From positions 3,867,215-3,931,214 of the forward strand of contig CP070825.1 in assembly GCA_020344415.1 (NCBI GenBank): a stretch of 64,000 nucleotides of DNA, given 5' to 3'. A program made the position numbers and the translations under genes. The notes beneath the pieces were generated by a model, which made no database searches, was not told where the DNA came from, and saw nothing but the letters and a program-made list of their open reading frames with translations. Of this stretch, positions 16,746-25,148 are shown piece after piece (within the stretch, counting starts at the first letter, position 1; each line of letters opens with the position of its first letter). This stretch comes from Candidatus Aminicenantota bacterium (GTDB lineage: Bacteria > Acidobacteriota > Aminicenantia > Aminicenantales > Aminicenantaceae).

Positions 16746-18812
16746 CTATTTTTCCTTACCATCAGATTCTCGAAATTTTATCTTTCCTATAGCAACTCCC
16801 AGATTTCTTATGTCAGGAGTTCCTAAAACTTTCAAGGGATTCCAGGTCCTGCTCACTTTGACAAGCAAAATGACCTCCTGATTGACTTCTTCGGGAACAT
16901 GATATTCATAGATTTTCCATGCACTCTGAGTCAAGATTATTTCGTCTAAGAGCTTCTGCTGTTTAAAGAAATCTTTTATCAGGAGGATTTTAACTTTGAC
17001 TGGATTTTTTTCGATATCGGGGTGGGAGGCGAGCAGAGAAATCTCGATCACAGGCTTTTCAATTTTGATAGACATCCCCCCATAACCCCTTGTCCATCTG
17101 AATTCATTCCCGTCACTCGTTTTCTCTGTCTTATCCAGGCCGAAATCTTGTGTCAGATTGAAATTTGCTCTTCTGGCTTTGAGAGATAAGGAATGAGTGG
17201 AATTCCATAAATGTATCCCGGTGAATATAATTATCATAATTACGCTTAAGACTCTAAAGCTCTTGGCAACATGGAATCTTCCTTCATGTTCTTTTCCTGT
17301 TTTGCTCAAACAGAACAGCAGTGCCGTCAAAAGCCAGAACGTATATTTCATTTCATAACTTCCGATATAGGTATGAAGAAAGAAATTTAAAAAGAGAGAT
17401 AGAATCGCACATGAGATTCCGATTTGGATGTATTTCCATCTTCCATAGGAGAGAGATTCGCCAAGGCTTTTTTTCATATGGCTTAGTATTTCCCAGAAAA
17501 TCCATAAAATAAGAATCAGGGCCAATAATCCCAATTCAGATCCCACTTGAAGAAAATAATTCTCTGCGGAGTCGGTCTTTCTGTATTGAATTCCTTTAGC
17601 AGCGAGATAATTCGGGAGCTCAATTATATAAGCTCCTATTCCAACGCCTGATAATGGATAGTCGTTGATCATGTAAGCGCCCATTTTCCAGTTGTAATTC
17701 CATCTGACTTGCACTCCGGTTTCAGCTTCTCCTGGCTTATTCAGATCTATGAGTTCCTTGAATCGGTTTAAGGCTATTGATTCTTGGAATGAGCTTGTAT
17801 AAACAATAATCAAGGCAACAATAATAATAAGAAAGACTAAGGAGACTGTGAGCCTCTTAGTTAAAATGAATCTTATTTTCTTCCAATTGACCTTGATTAA
17901 TAAAACAAAAAATAGGAAGAGCGAGAGAATCATACAGACGAATCCACTTCTTGATCCGGTTTTGGGGAGGATAAAAAATGCAGGTAAAAGAATTAAAAGG
18001 GGGATAATTTTAGCTGATCTTTTAAAGAAGAAAATTAGGGATAATACAACAGGAATTAAAGTTGCCAGATAAGCTCCGAAGCTAAGAGCATCTTTGAATG
18101 TTCCATTTATAAGGCCTTGTTTGAAACTTAGTGGATTGTTTGCAATCTTAATATCTATTAAGTGTTGGAAAAAGCTGAAAATGAGAGAGATGGAAGTGCT
18201 GATCAATAGAACAATCAATATTGTTTTTATGAATTCTCTTGATTTCACTATATTTATGAGGATTAGGAAGAAAACAAAGGCAGAAAGATAATTCAGATAG
18301 TGAAAAATGGAGCTCATTATGGCTCCACCGGCCGTTACTTCGTTGACATTGGTTATATGTTCGTAAATATAATCACTCAAAAAAGGGAAAAAATTCGAGT
18401 ATCTAAAAAAAGTGATGATAAGAGAGAAGGTAAGAAACACGAGAAACAGGGTCATTGGTTTGACGATTGGAAGTTTGGAGGAGAGCGTTGACCTGAAAAA
18501 AATATTATGAGTCAGCCACCCGAGGAAGAAGAATAAGAATAAAACCAAGGAAGTAGATGCATGCGGGATGTGTTCAAAAATGCCGAAGAAATAGGGAAGG
18601 TTGTTTATCAGAGGAAACGAGAAGATAAAAAATAAAGTTCCCCATTGAATGTTTATTGCTGTTAAAACGAAGACAATAAAAATTACCGGAAAGAGTGCTA
18701 GCTGAAAAGATTTTACAAGAGGAACATATCTCAGATAGAAGAAGTAAAGGCCAATGGCATAGCTAACTGTGAGAAATGAGAAAATGATTGCATTTCTCTT
18801 TTTATCCATCAT
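16746..18812 (-). CDS. O-antigen ligase/polymerase-family membrane protein
   Basis: A 688-residue polytopic protein with roughly 12 membrane helices through about residue 525, and the Wzy_C/WaaL-type periplasmic loop around residues 375-425: GVGIGAYIIELPNYLAAKG followed by DSAENYFLQVGSELGLLALI. Such proteins join or polymerise lipid-linked glycans in the periplasm. Unusually, about 150 residues after the last helix form a soluble beta-rich tail (from about 540 to 688) of unknown function. WaaL and Wzy cannot be told apart by sequence. It is at the edge of the polysaccharide locus and ends in a palindromic terminator. Confidence 0.75.
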   Translation of the reverse strand: MMDKKRNAIIFSFLTVSYAIGLYFFYLRYVPLVKSFQLALFPVIFIVFVLTAINIQWGTLFFIFSFPLINNLPYFFGIFEHIPHASTSLVLFLFFFLGWLTHNIFFRSTLSSKLPIVKPMTLFLVFLTFSLIITFFRYSNFFPFLSDYIYEHITNVNEVTAGGAIMSSIFHYLNYLSAFVFFLILINIVKSREFIKTILIVLLISTSISLIFSFFQHLIDIKIANNPLSFKQGLINGTFKDALSFGAYLATLIPVVLSLIFFFKRSAKIIPLLILLPAFFILPKTGSRSGFVCMILSLFLFFVLLIKVNWKKIRFILTKRLTVSLVFLIIIVALIIVYTSSFQESIALNRFKELIDLNKPGEAETGVQVRWNYNWKMGAYMINDYPLSGVGIGAYIIELPNYLAAKGIQYRKTDSAENYFLQVGSELGLLALILILWIFWEILSHMKKSLGESLSYGRWKYIQIGISCAILSLFLNFFLHTYIGSYEMKYTFWLLTALLFCLSKTGKEHEGRFHVAKSFRVLSVIMIIIFTGIHLWNSTHSLSLKARRANFNLTQDFGLDKTEKTSDGNEFRWTRGYGGMSIKIEKPVIEISLLASHPDIEKNPVKVKILLIKDFFKQQKLLDEIILTQSAWKIYEYHVPEEVNQEVILLVKVSRTWNPLKVLGTPDIRNLGVAIGKIKFRESDGKEK

Positions 18813-19144
18813 ATCCGTTATTTATTGTTGAGGATGATTAATTTATCAAAAAAAAGCTCAGTTTGCTATAGCCTCCGTGGAATCAGGCCTTGTTTTTGAC
18901 CTGATTCCAACATACGTCATCACGAGCGATCGAAGAGAGCGTGATGATCCTCTGTACGAGTGAAGCGTGGTGATCTCACGATATCTCGCTATAAGCATGA
19001 GATTGCTTCGTTTCACTCGCAACGGAGGATTGCCACATCGCTTCGCTCCTCGCAACGACCAGGAAATCAAAGAGGGAGGGATAAATGATGATTGATGGAA
19101 TGTGCGAAGGCCTATAGATGAGCCTCAACAGCTACTTCAACTTC
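18813..19144. repeat. Intergenic stretch with REP-like elements
   Basis: This 332-base gap holds related palindromic units: one at 18915-18949 (CGTCATCACGAGCG... GTGATGATC) and one at 18997-19060 (ATGAGATTGCTTCG ... CTCGCAACGACC, with an internal GGATTGCC). They belong to the GAGATTGC/GCAATGAC family also found at 31849, 59055 and 62657. No gene, tRNA or clear promoter was seen in the rest. Confidence 0.65.
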
Positions 19145-20227
19145 CTATTCTTCCTTCTTTTTTGCTCTTAGAGAGTTTATCTTGATATAACCCAGATAGT
19201 TCAAGAGAAAAAAACAGATGAAAAAAATGAGGACAAAGAGAAATAATCTTAATTTCCTGTCAACAAATTCAAATAAAATCCCGCTTAATGAGAATAAAAA
19301 CGATATGAAGATCAAAACCAACGTTGTTTTTGTTTCAGAAAAGCCCTTTCTTAAGAATCGATAGTGAAGGTGATCCTTGTCTGCTTTGAATACGTTCTGC
19401 TTTCTATAAATTCTTCTTATTATGGTGACCGTGGTTTCCAGTATCGGGAGAAATAAGATCATTAACGGAATCATCAGGGCTATAGCCAAAGAAATTTTTC
19501 GGTGGGTTGTTGTCATGGCTAAAGCAGCGAGAATGAATCCGATTACTAGACTTCCAGAATCCCCCAGATATATTTTTGCTCTCGGGAAGTTAAAAGGATA
19601 AAGTCCAATCATTGCACCCATCAAAACAGCAATAAAAACAACAACCAGATATTGCGATGATATTAAAGCCAAAATGCCTAAAGAAAGAGCTGCAAAAAAT
19701 GATATCCCCACTGCCAGACCATCTAATCCATCTATAATATTAACTGCGTTGGTGATGCCGACGACCCACAGGATTGTTAGCAAAAAAGAGAGGAAATTGA
19801 AACCTAATGTTTTTCCTCCGATAATCGGAATACTGATTTCTGCAATTTTAAACCCGGCAAGAAAGATTACGACCGCTGCAATAATCTGAAAAAGAAATTT
19901 TTTAAAAGCATCAGCTCCTTTTATATCATCGTATATACCAAGGCCGAAAATTATTAATACTGCAACAATTAGCCAGTTATAGTTAATTTTTTCATCGACC
20001 GCTTCGAAGATCCCTGGAAATGCGACTCGGATTAATAGAAGAGAAATTAATAGTGAGATGACTATGACTATTCCCCCGATTCTAGGTATTTCTGGTTTTT
20101 CGGAGTTTCTATCCTTGAGAATGCCAAGAAATTTATCTCTGGATGATAATTTTGCTGAGGAAAGTGAGAATATAAACGATAGTAAACCTGAGATTATAAT
20201 TGCTGTGATTATTCCTGGTATTTCCAT
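19145..20227 (-). CDS. Polyprenyl-phosphate GlcNAc-1-phosphate transferase (WecA/TagO/MraY family)
   Basis: A 360-residue protein with about 11 membrane helices that transfers a sugar-1-phosphate from a UDP-sugar to undecaprenyl phosphate, the first membrane step of O-antigen or related glycan synthesis. Family motifs are present in order: GLGIYDDIKGADAFKKF, NAVNIIDGLDGLAVG, YLGDSGSLVIGF and the cytoplasmic HLHYRFLRKG loop (HxH pattern). The likely sugar is N-acetylhexosamine, but this is not readable from sequence. It probably primes glycans made by this locus. Confidence 0.88.
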   Translation of the reverse strand: MEIPGIITAIIISGLLSFIFSLSSAKLSSRDKFLGILKDRNSEKPEIPRIGGIVIVISLLISLLLIRVAFPGIFEAVDEKINYNWLIVAVLIIFGLGIYDDIKGADAFKKFLFQIIAAVVIFLAGFKIAEISIPIIGGKTLGFNFLSFLLTILWVVGITNAVNIIDGLDGLAVGISFFAALSLGILALISSQYLVVVFIAVLMGAMIGLYPFNFPRAKIYLGDSGSLVIGFILAALAMTTTHRKISLAIALMIPLMILFLPILETTVTIIRRIYRKQNVFKADKDHLHYRFLRKGFSETKTTLVLIFISFLFSLSGILFEFVDRKLRLFLFVLIFFICFFLLNYLGYIKINSLRAKKKEE

Positions 20228-20316
20228 TGTCCTCTTTCTTTTTTTGTCTTTAGATTATATTTATCTTTTTGTAATTCATCAAGTCAGGGATTAATCATGA
20301 TTGAATCTTTTTAAAT

Positions 20317-20886
20317 TTAAAATTCAGTACCAAGAGCTATTCCGAAATCAATGCCTCCAGCATCAAATTTTATTTCAGCAGGTTTCATTTTACAATAATG
20401 ATAATTTATATAGGCATCAATTATAAATATTTTTATGATTTTCTTAAAACCTTTTATTCTTTTTAACGCTCCAATTTTTACAGCAAATCCCAGCTTAGAT
20501 TCTTTAACTCTTCCGATAGGATTATTTTCCCTGAAGAAATTAAGGGTTAAACCCCCTCCTGCATAGAGATTGATTTTCCTTTTCAAAAAAGTATATCTGG
20601 TGCTGACTATTAAAGGAATAAGCTTAATCCTTGTTCTCTCACGGGTAAATGTGAGCTGACCTTTCTTGGAATAATACCGAACCTCAAGATGCAATTCCAT
20701 ATCCTTCCATATATGCCTGCTGACATCTAATCCAAATATTATGCCCGTACCATAGATATTTCTAAATGCTTTTTCAGAAGGGTGGAAATAACTTCCGCTT
20801 ATTCCTATTCGATATTGTCCAGCGTTTACTGTAGCTGAAAATAAGATAAGTCCTATCGCACTGACAATTAATCTTCTCATCCACAT
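20317..20886 (-). CDS. Outer-membrane beta-barrel protein, function unknown
   Basis: A 189-residue protein with an N-terminal signal peptide (residues 1-22, cleavage after SATVNA) and alternating hydrophobic/polar strands ending in an aromatic residue (IGIALGTEF), as in small outer-membrane barrels. Strands such as MELHLEVRYYSKKGQLTF and KINLYAGGGLTLNFF are typical of the OmpW/opacity-type porin-like superfamily. No ligand can be inferred. It follows the large secreted SGNH protein by 12 bases on the same strand, suggesting co-transcription. Confidence 0.65.
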   Translation of the reverse strand: MWMRRLIVSAIGLILFSATVNAGQYRIGISGSYFHPSEKAFRNIYGTGIIFGLDVSRHIWKDMELHLEVRYYSKKGQLTFTRERTRIKLIPLIVSTRYTFLKRKINLYAGGGLTLNFFRENNPIGRVKESKLGFAVKIGALKRIKGFKKIIKIFIIDAYINYHYCKMKPAEIKFDAGGIDFGIALGTEF

Positions 20887-20898
20887 TGATTTTTGCTT

Positions 20899-23583
20899 CT
20901 ATCTAATCTCAACAGTGACAGCCTGACTTTCTCTTTCAAATGTATCACAAGCAGTCAACCCGTACTTATAGACTTTATTTCTTTCGACTTTTCGATGCCA
21001 ATATTCAAACGTCTGCGTGTTAAACTCTTCCAAAAGAACTTTATTTTCTCCTTCTATCAGATAAATTTTATATTTATCAATGAATTTATTCTTGGGATTT
21101 TTTTCCCATTTTAAAATATTGATATATTCTAGTTGAGATAAAGATCGATTTTTTTGCTTTTCCCCGTGAAAGTTTAATGGCGGGAAAAGAGGAGGAAGGT
21201 GGATAGTGAGATTTACTGTCAGCTTTTGGGGGCTATTAGGGGAATTCTCTGCGCTTGCTGTCACAGTTCCTTCGTAGTCTCCCCAGTTTAGATTTGAGAT
21301 ATCGACGGAGACTTTGATTTCATCCCATTCCCCAGTTGAGTCACCGTTTTCTGGAGAAACGCTTATCCAATCTTTATCCGCAGTGATTTCGTAATTTAGA
21401 GTCCGCGCACCAGAATTTCTTATTCTGAATGTTTGAGAGGGAGGATTTGTCTCTCCCCATGTTCCTTCAAAGGAAAGCGAAGTTTTATCCAATTCGATGA
21501 GTGGGCTCAAAATTGTAAGCTGAATTGTTAATATTTGGGGGCTGTTGGAGGCGTTCTCTGTGCTTACCGTCACAGTTCCTTCGTAGTCCCCCCTGGTTAG
21601 ATTTGAGATATCGACGGAGACTTTGATTTCATCCCATTCCCCAGTTGAGTCACCGTTTTCTGGAGAAACGCTTATCCAATCTTTATCCGCAGTGATTTCG
21701 TAGTTTAACGTCCACGCGCCAGAATTTCTTATTCTGAATGTTTGAGAGGGAGGATTTGTCTCTCCCCATGTTCCTTCAAAGGAAAGGGAGGTTGGATTAA
21801 TCTCGATATATGGAAGTGCATTGACGAGAGCATCATACCAGGTCTCGGCCATGAGTTGGTAACCTTGCTCATTCGGATGAGTTGCATCGCTGAGCAATGA
21901 CTCCCAATTATCCGGGTGACTCATGAAGGCATTAAATTGATCGACAAAATAAATATTAAGGTTTATTGCTAGTGATTGAATTTGATGATTGAGTTCAAGG
22001 ACTCTTTCTTTTATTTGTCCTTCCCAACGACGCGTTGGAATGATAGAAGCTAAGAAGACATTCATTCCTAAATCTAGGCACGTTTCAGCCATTTCTTGCA
22101 GGTTAAAGGCCGCAGTATCTATTGAAATATCAAGGTTTTTAACATCATTTGTGCCCTCCATAAGAAATACTGTCCTTGCTTGGTCTTCATTTATTACACT
22201 ATAAATTCGGCTTAAACCTTCCGCTGTTAGTTCTCCTCCGACACCGCGATTCACAACTTCGCTCTCTTTTATATTCTCATCGATGAGAGTTTCTAACTTG
22301 GGAACATATCCCTTCTCAGGAGCATCCTCATAGTGTAATACTCCATAAGTAATGCTATCGCCAAAACCGATATATTTATCTTTTTCTAATTCAAGGATTC
22401 TGTAAAAATCTAAGGCAGGGATTCTGGGGAAATTTGTATCCTTCTCTTTAAGAAAAGAGAGATAATGTAATTTATAGAAATGGATTAACTTTGTTTTAAC
22501 TTCAGTTTTTTCTTGCCATAAGACTCCAATTCTTTCCTCTGAGCATATGATTTTAGGGGGGCTGGTTATATTTTCATCGCCGGAAATGTTAATCTCAGGA
22601 CTCCATTCTTTACCATTATTATAGAATAAACAGACTTCATGTTTCTCGTTATTGTATTTTAACCAGGCAACCGCTGGAATTGTATCAAAAAGTAAAGAAA
22701 TGGAAGGGAAGGTATCAGCTATATTTTGGTTATTGGTAATTTTCTTTTCTTTTATCCACTTATATCCATCCCAACAGGAATAATACAACTCATAGTCATC
22801 CCCGTCGTAGGCGCTCCACACAACATGAGGAAAGCCATTATAATCTAAGGAAATAGAGGGCGTAATGTGGGGAATATCAGAAGATTGATTCAGGCTTAAG
22901 GGTGCTCTCCATCTTTCACCGTCAAAATAACTGTATATTATTTCGTCATGGTTTCTAAGCTGCCCAACCCAAAAAAGCCAGATTCTTCCTGTTCTGTCAA
23001 TTATAATATGAGGGCTGAGAGATGAGGGATAAAAACGTGGATTTATCTCCCAAATTTGGTTTGTAGTAAGATTTTTGATCAGCACTGTATATTTATTCTG
23101 GAAATAATTTACCCATGTCGCCCATAAGTCATTTCCGAAGGAAAAATCTATTTGAGGAGAAAAGTTAAATCCTTTCTGATTAGCTGTTAGGCTTATTCGG
23201 TTGACAATTCTTTTATTTTTTAACTGAGCTATGTATATATCACTTTCTTCAGATACTCTTTCTTCCCATACTAACCATATTTTTCCTGTTTTGTCTTTTT
23301 TTACGCGAATAGAATTAACATTATTTACATAACTGATTTCTTGAATAGAAAGCCCATTCATATTGGCTTCATCTTGGATGTCAGCTAAGCTTATCCCTCC
23401 ATTAGGATTTATATAAACTATTTTAAGATTCCCTTGGAAATCAAAGTAGGGAAATCCTTCCTTACCGTGTATAGATAAAGTATTTCCTTCGGCAGATTGA
23501 GATTCAGTTGAAATAAGCAATAATAAAACAAGAACAGATAATACGTGTCTCATTATGAAACAGAGCTCTTTTTCTTTTTTCAT
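20899..23583 (-). CDS. Secreted SGNH/GDSL hydrolase with N-terminal propeller-like region and two BACON domains
   Basis: An 894-residue exported protein. Residues 1-31 are signal-like (a second ATG at 23553 would start at residue 11). Residues about 35-390 carry repeating Trp-rich segments (IWLVWEE, LWATWVN, IWLFWVG, PHVVWSA, PAVAWLK) as in beta-propellers. An SGNH esterase domain follows with GFGDSITYG near 405, GTNDV, and the Asp-His motif DATHPNEQGY near 565. Two BACON domains (about 597-683 and 698-785) are nearly identical, and a fibronectin-like end closes the protein. SGNH domains often deacylate glycans, so an extracellular esterase on polysaccharide is likely but inferred. Confidence 0.78.
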   Translation of the reverse strand: MKKEKELCFIMRHVLSVLVLLLLISTESQSAEGNTLSIHGKEGFPYFDFQGNLKIVYINPNGGISLADIQDEANMNGLSIQEISYVNNVNSIRVKKDKTGKIWLVWEERVSEESDIYIAQLKNKRIVNRISLTANQKGFNFSPQIDFSFGNDLWATWVNYFQNKYTVLIKNLTTNQIWEINPRFYPSSLSPHIIIDRTGRIWLFWVGQLRNHDEIIYSYFDGERWRAPLSLNQSSDIPHITPSISLDYNGFPHVVWSAYDGDDYELYYSCWDGYKWIKEKKITNNQNIADTFPSISLLFDTIPAVAWLKYNNEKHEVCLFYNNGKEWSPEINISGDENITSPPKIICSEERIGVLWQEKTEVKTKLIHFYKLHYLSFLKEKDTNFPRIPALDFYRILELEKDKYIGFGDSITYGVLHYEDAPEKGYVPKLETLIDENIKESEVVNRGVGGELTAEGLSRIYSVINEDQARTVFLMEGTNDVKNLDISIDTAAFNLQEMAETCLDLGMNVFLASIIPTRRWEGQIKERVLELNHQIQSLAINLNIYFVDQFNAFMSHPDNWESLLSDATHPNEQGYQLMAETWYDALVNALPYIEINPTSLSFEGTWGETNPPSQTFRIRNSGAWTLNYEITADKDWISVSPENGDSTGEWDEIKVSVDISNLTRGDYEGTVTVSTENASNSPQILTIQLTILSPLIELDKTSLSFEGTWGETNPPSQTFRIRNSGARTLNYEITADKDWISVSPENGDSTGEWDEIKVSVDISNLNWGDYEGTVTASAENSPNSPQKLTVNLTIHLPPLFPPLNFHGEKQKNRSLSQLEYINILKWEKNPKNKFIDKYKIYLIEGENKVLLEEFNTQTFEYWHRKVERNKVYKYGLTACDTFERESQAVTVEIR
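21225..21787 (-). repeat. Tandem near-identical DNA repeats encoding the two BACON domains
   Basis: Units 21225-21478 and 21534-21787 are offset by 309 bases (103 codons) and are identical over long stretches, with only scattered differences. The conservation is at DNA level, pointing to a recent duplication or gene conversion within the gene. Confidence 0.85.
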
Positions 23584-24026
23584 TCTTTTCTCATGATTGA
23601 TTTTAGTTGTTATCCTTTATACCGAACACCGATTAGAGTAGAGAAAATAGTAGATACAGATTTTAAAGAAAAGTATTATAGATAAGAAGATATTAAAATA
23701 TCAAATATTTTATGTTAATAGCAAAAAATTAAAAGAATTAATAAAAGGACAACGATACTACAGATATAATGGAGCCAGTCACAAAATAAAAAAGCTTTTT
23801 TTCAATAAGTGCTCGAGGATTATTTACGGACACGGATTGCCGGTCAGATATTCAAGTGTTGATCTATATGCTGTGACTTTCCATGCACATTGGCCTGTGT
23901 TAAGTTTAACAAGAATTAAATTCATGCTAGAATTATGCCTTCGAGATACACTCGAATATGTTTCACAGACGTATTGTAGTGGATTTTTAGTAGAGCTAGC
24001 GATGCGGATATATCGGGAGAAATCTT
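23584..24026. other. AT-rich divergent intergenic stretch
   Basis: This 443-base gap separates a leftward and a rightward gene, so it must hold both promoters, but no pair of boxes stands out. The left half is extremely AT-rich. The right half (from about 23810) has more ordinary composition and a 68-codon open frame at 23837-24043 that resembles no protein I know; it may be a gene remnant. Confidence 0.4.
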
Positions 24027-25079
24027 GTGAAATATGGTTTTGATCTAAAACAATTGATGTTATTAGCAAAGAGGAGTCGTTTGTTAAACATCTTGAGATG
24101 GAGTAACAAGTCTCCTGTCCTGGCATCTCTGATAATTGTTTTAACGAACAGATGTAATTATAAGTGTCATATGTGTCCCCTGGGCAGAGATATTGATCAA
24201 AGAACAAAAGACGAAATTCTAGATATGGATATAGGTATTGCAAAAAAGTTGATTGATGAGATTTCCGAATTTAGAATTTTCAAACCTCGGGCTCATTTCT
24301 CGGGCGGAGGGGAGCCCCTTCTTTACAGGGAATTTGTGGAACTTGCCTCTTATTGCAGGGAGAAAAAGGTTAATTGGTCGATGACAACCAACGGCTATAC
24401 ATTAAATAAATTCTATAAACAGATCGTGGATGACAATTGTCGCAACTTAAATATTTCCATACATGGCTACTCGGATGTTCATGATAACGTTGTGAGAGTC
24501 AAAGGAAGTTTTGACAAGGTAGTATCCAACTTGAATCTTCTTGATGAGTACAAAAGGGCAAAGAACACAATTCTGCCGCGCATTGCATTGAATTGCGTCA
24601 TCAACAAAAGAAATGTGGAATATTTGTATGATATTTTGAATACTTTTAAAGATTTGCCTTTGCATTCAATTACGTTTCAACATTTGATATTCACTCCAAA
24701 TGACCTAGAAGATACTGAAGAAGGTATCCCGGAAAACAAAGAAGTCGAGGTTGTAAGGAGGTTCATTGAACATGCTGAAAACAATCAATTTGGAATGCCT
24801 ATCCTGTTTTTTCCGTCGATAAAGACTAAAGATCTTTTTCATTACTACAATGATTTTGATTATCCTTTTAAGAGAACGTGCACTGTCCCTTGGCTGGCAT
24901 TGAGGGTTCAGCCCGAGGGGGGTCTAACCACGTGCAATGGATTGGAACTCGGAAATATAAGAACCGAAAAGCTGAAAAGGATATGGAACGGTCACAAAAA
25001 CAATGAATTTAGAAAAAAGCTAAGAAAGTCCGGGATTTCAAGAAACTGCAACAGATGTTGCCATAGGAATTATTACTGA
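24027..25079 (+). CDS. Radical SAM/SPASM-domain protein
   Basis: A 350-residue radical SAM enzyme. The [4Fe-4S] motif CNYKCHMC gives Cys43, Cys47 and Cys50; the SAM-binding GGGEPLL follows at about residue 92. The C-terminal region has a SPASM-like cysteine set: TCTVPWLALRVQPEGG, TTCNG, and SRNCNRCCHRNYY at the end. Starts with GTG at 24027 after GGGAGA. SPASM proteins include sulfatase-maturing enzymes and peptide or sugar modifiers. The next gene is sulfatase-like, but it lacks the Cys/Ser that a maturase would oxidise, so the substrate is open. Confidence 0.8.
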   Translation: MKYGFDLKQLMLLAKRSRLLNILRWSNKSPVLASLIIVLTNRCNYKCHMCPLGRDIDQRTKDEILDMDIGIAKKLIDEISEFRIFKPRAHFSGGGEPLLYREFVELASYCREKKVNWSMTTNGYTLNKFYKQIVDDNCRNLNISIHGYSDVHDNVVRVKGSFDKVVSNLNLLDEYKRAKNTILPRIALNCVINKRNVEYLYDILNTFKDLPLHSITFQHLIFTPNDLEDTEEGIPENKEVEVVRRFIEHAENNQFGMPILFFPSIKTKDLFHYYNDFDYPFKRTCTVPWLALRVQPEGGLTTCNGLELGNIRTEKLKRIWNGHKNNEFRKKLRKSGISRNCNRCCHRNYY

Positions 25080-25148
25080 AACAGGATTAAAGATAAACGA
25101 GTAAACCTTGAGTATTCAAAGGAAATTCGTGGAGACAGAGGAGGCCCG

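Noticed and set aside
18813..19144. CRISPR array
   Set aside because: Repeated units are palindromic and irregularly spaced, differ in sequence and have no uniform spacers; they are REP-like.
23837..24043. 68-codon + strand frame before the radical SAM gene
   Set aside because: No clear Shine-Dalgarno at its TTG, overlaps the next gene's start and resembles nothing known; kept only as a possible remnant.
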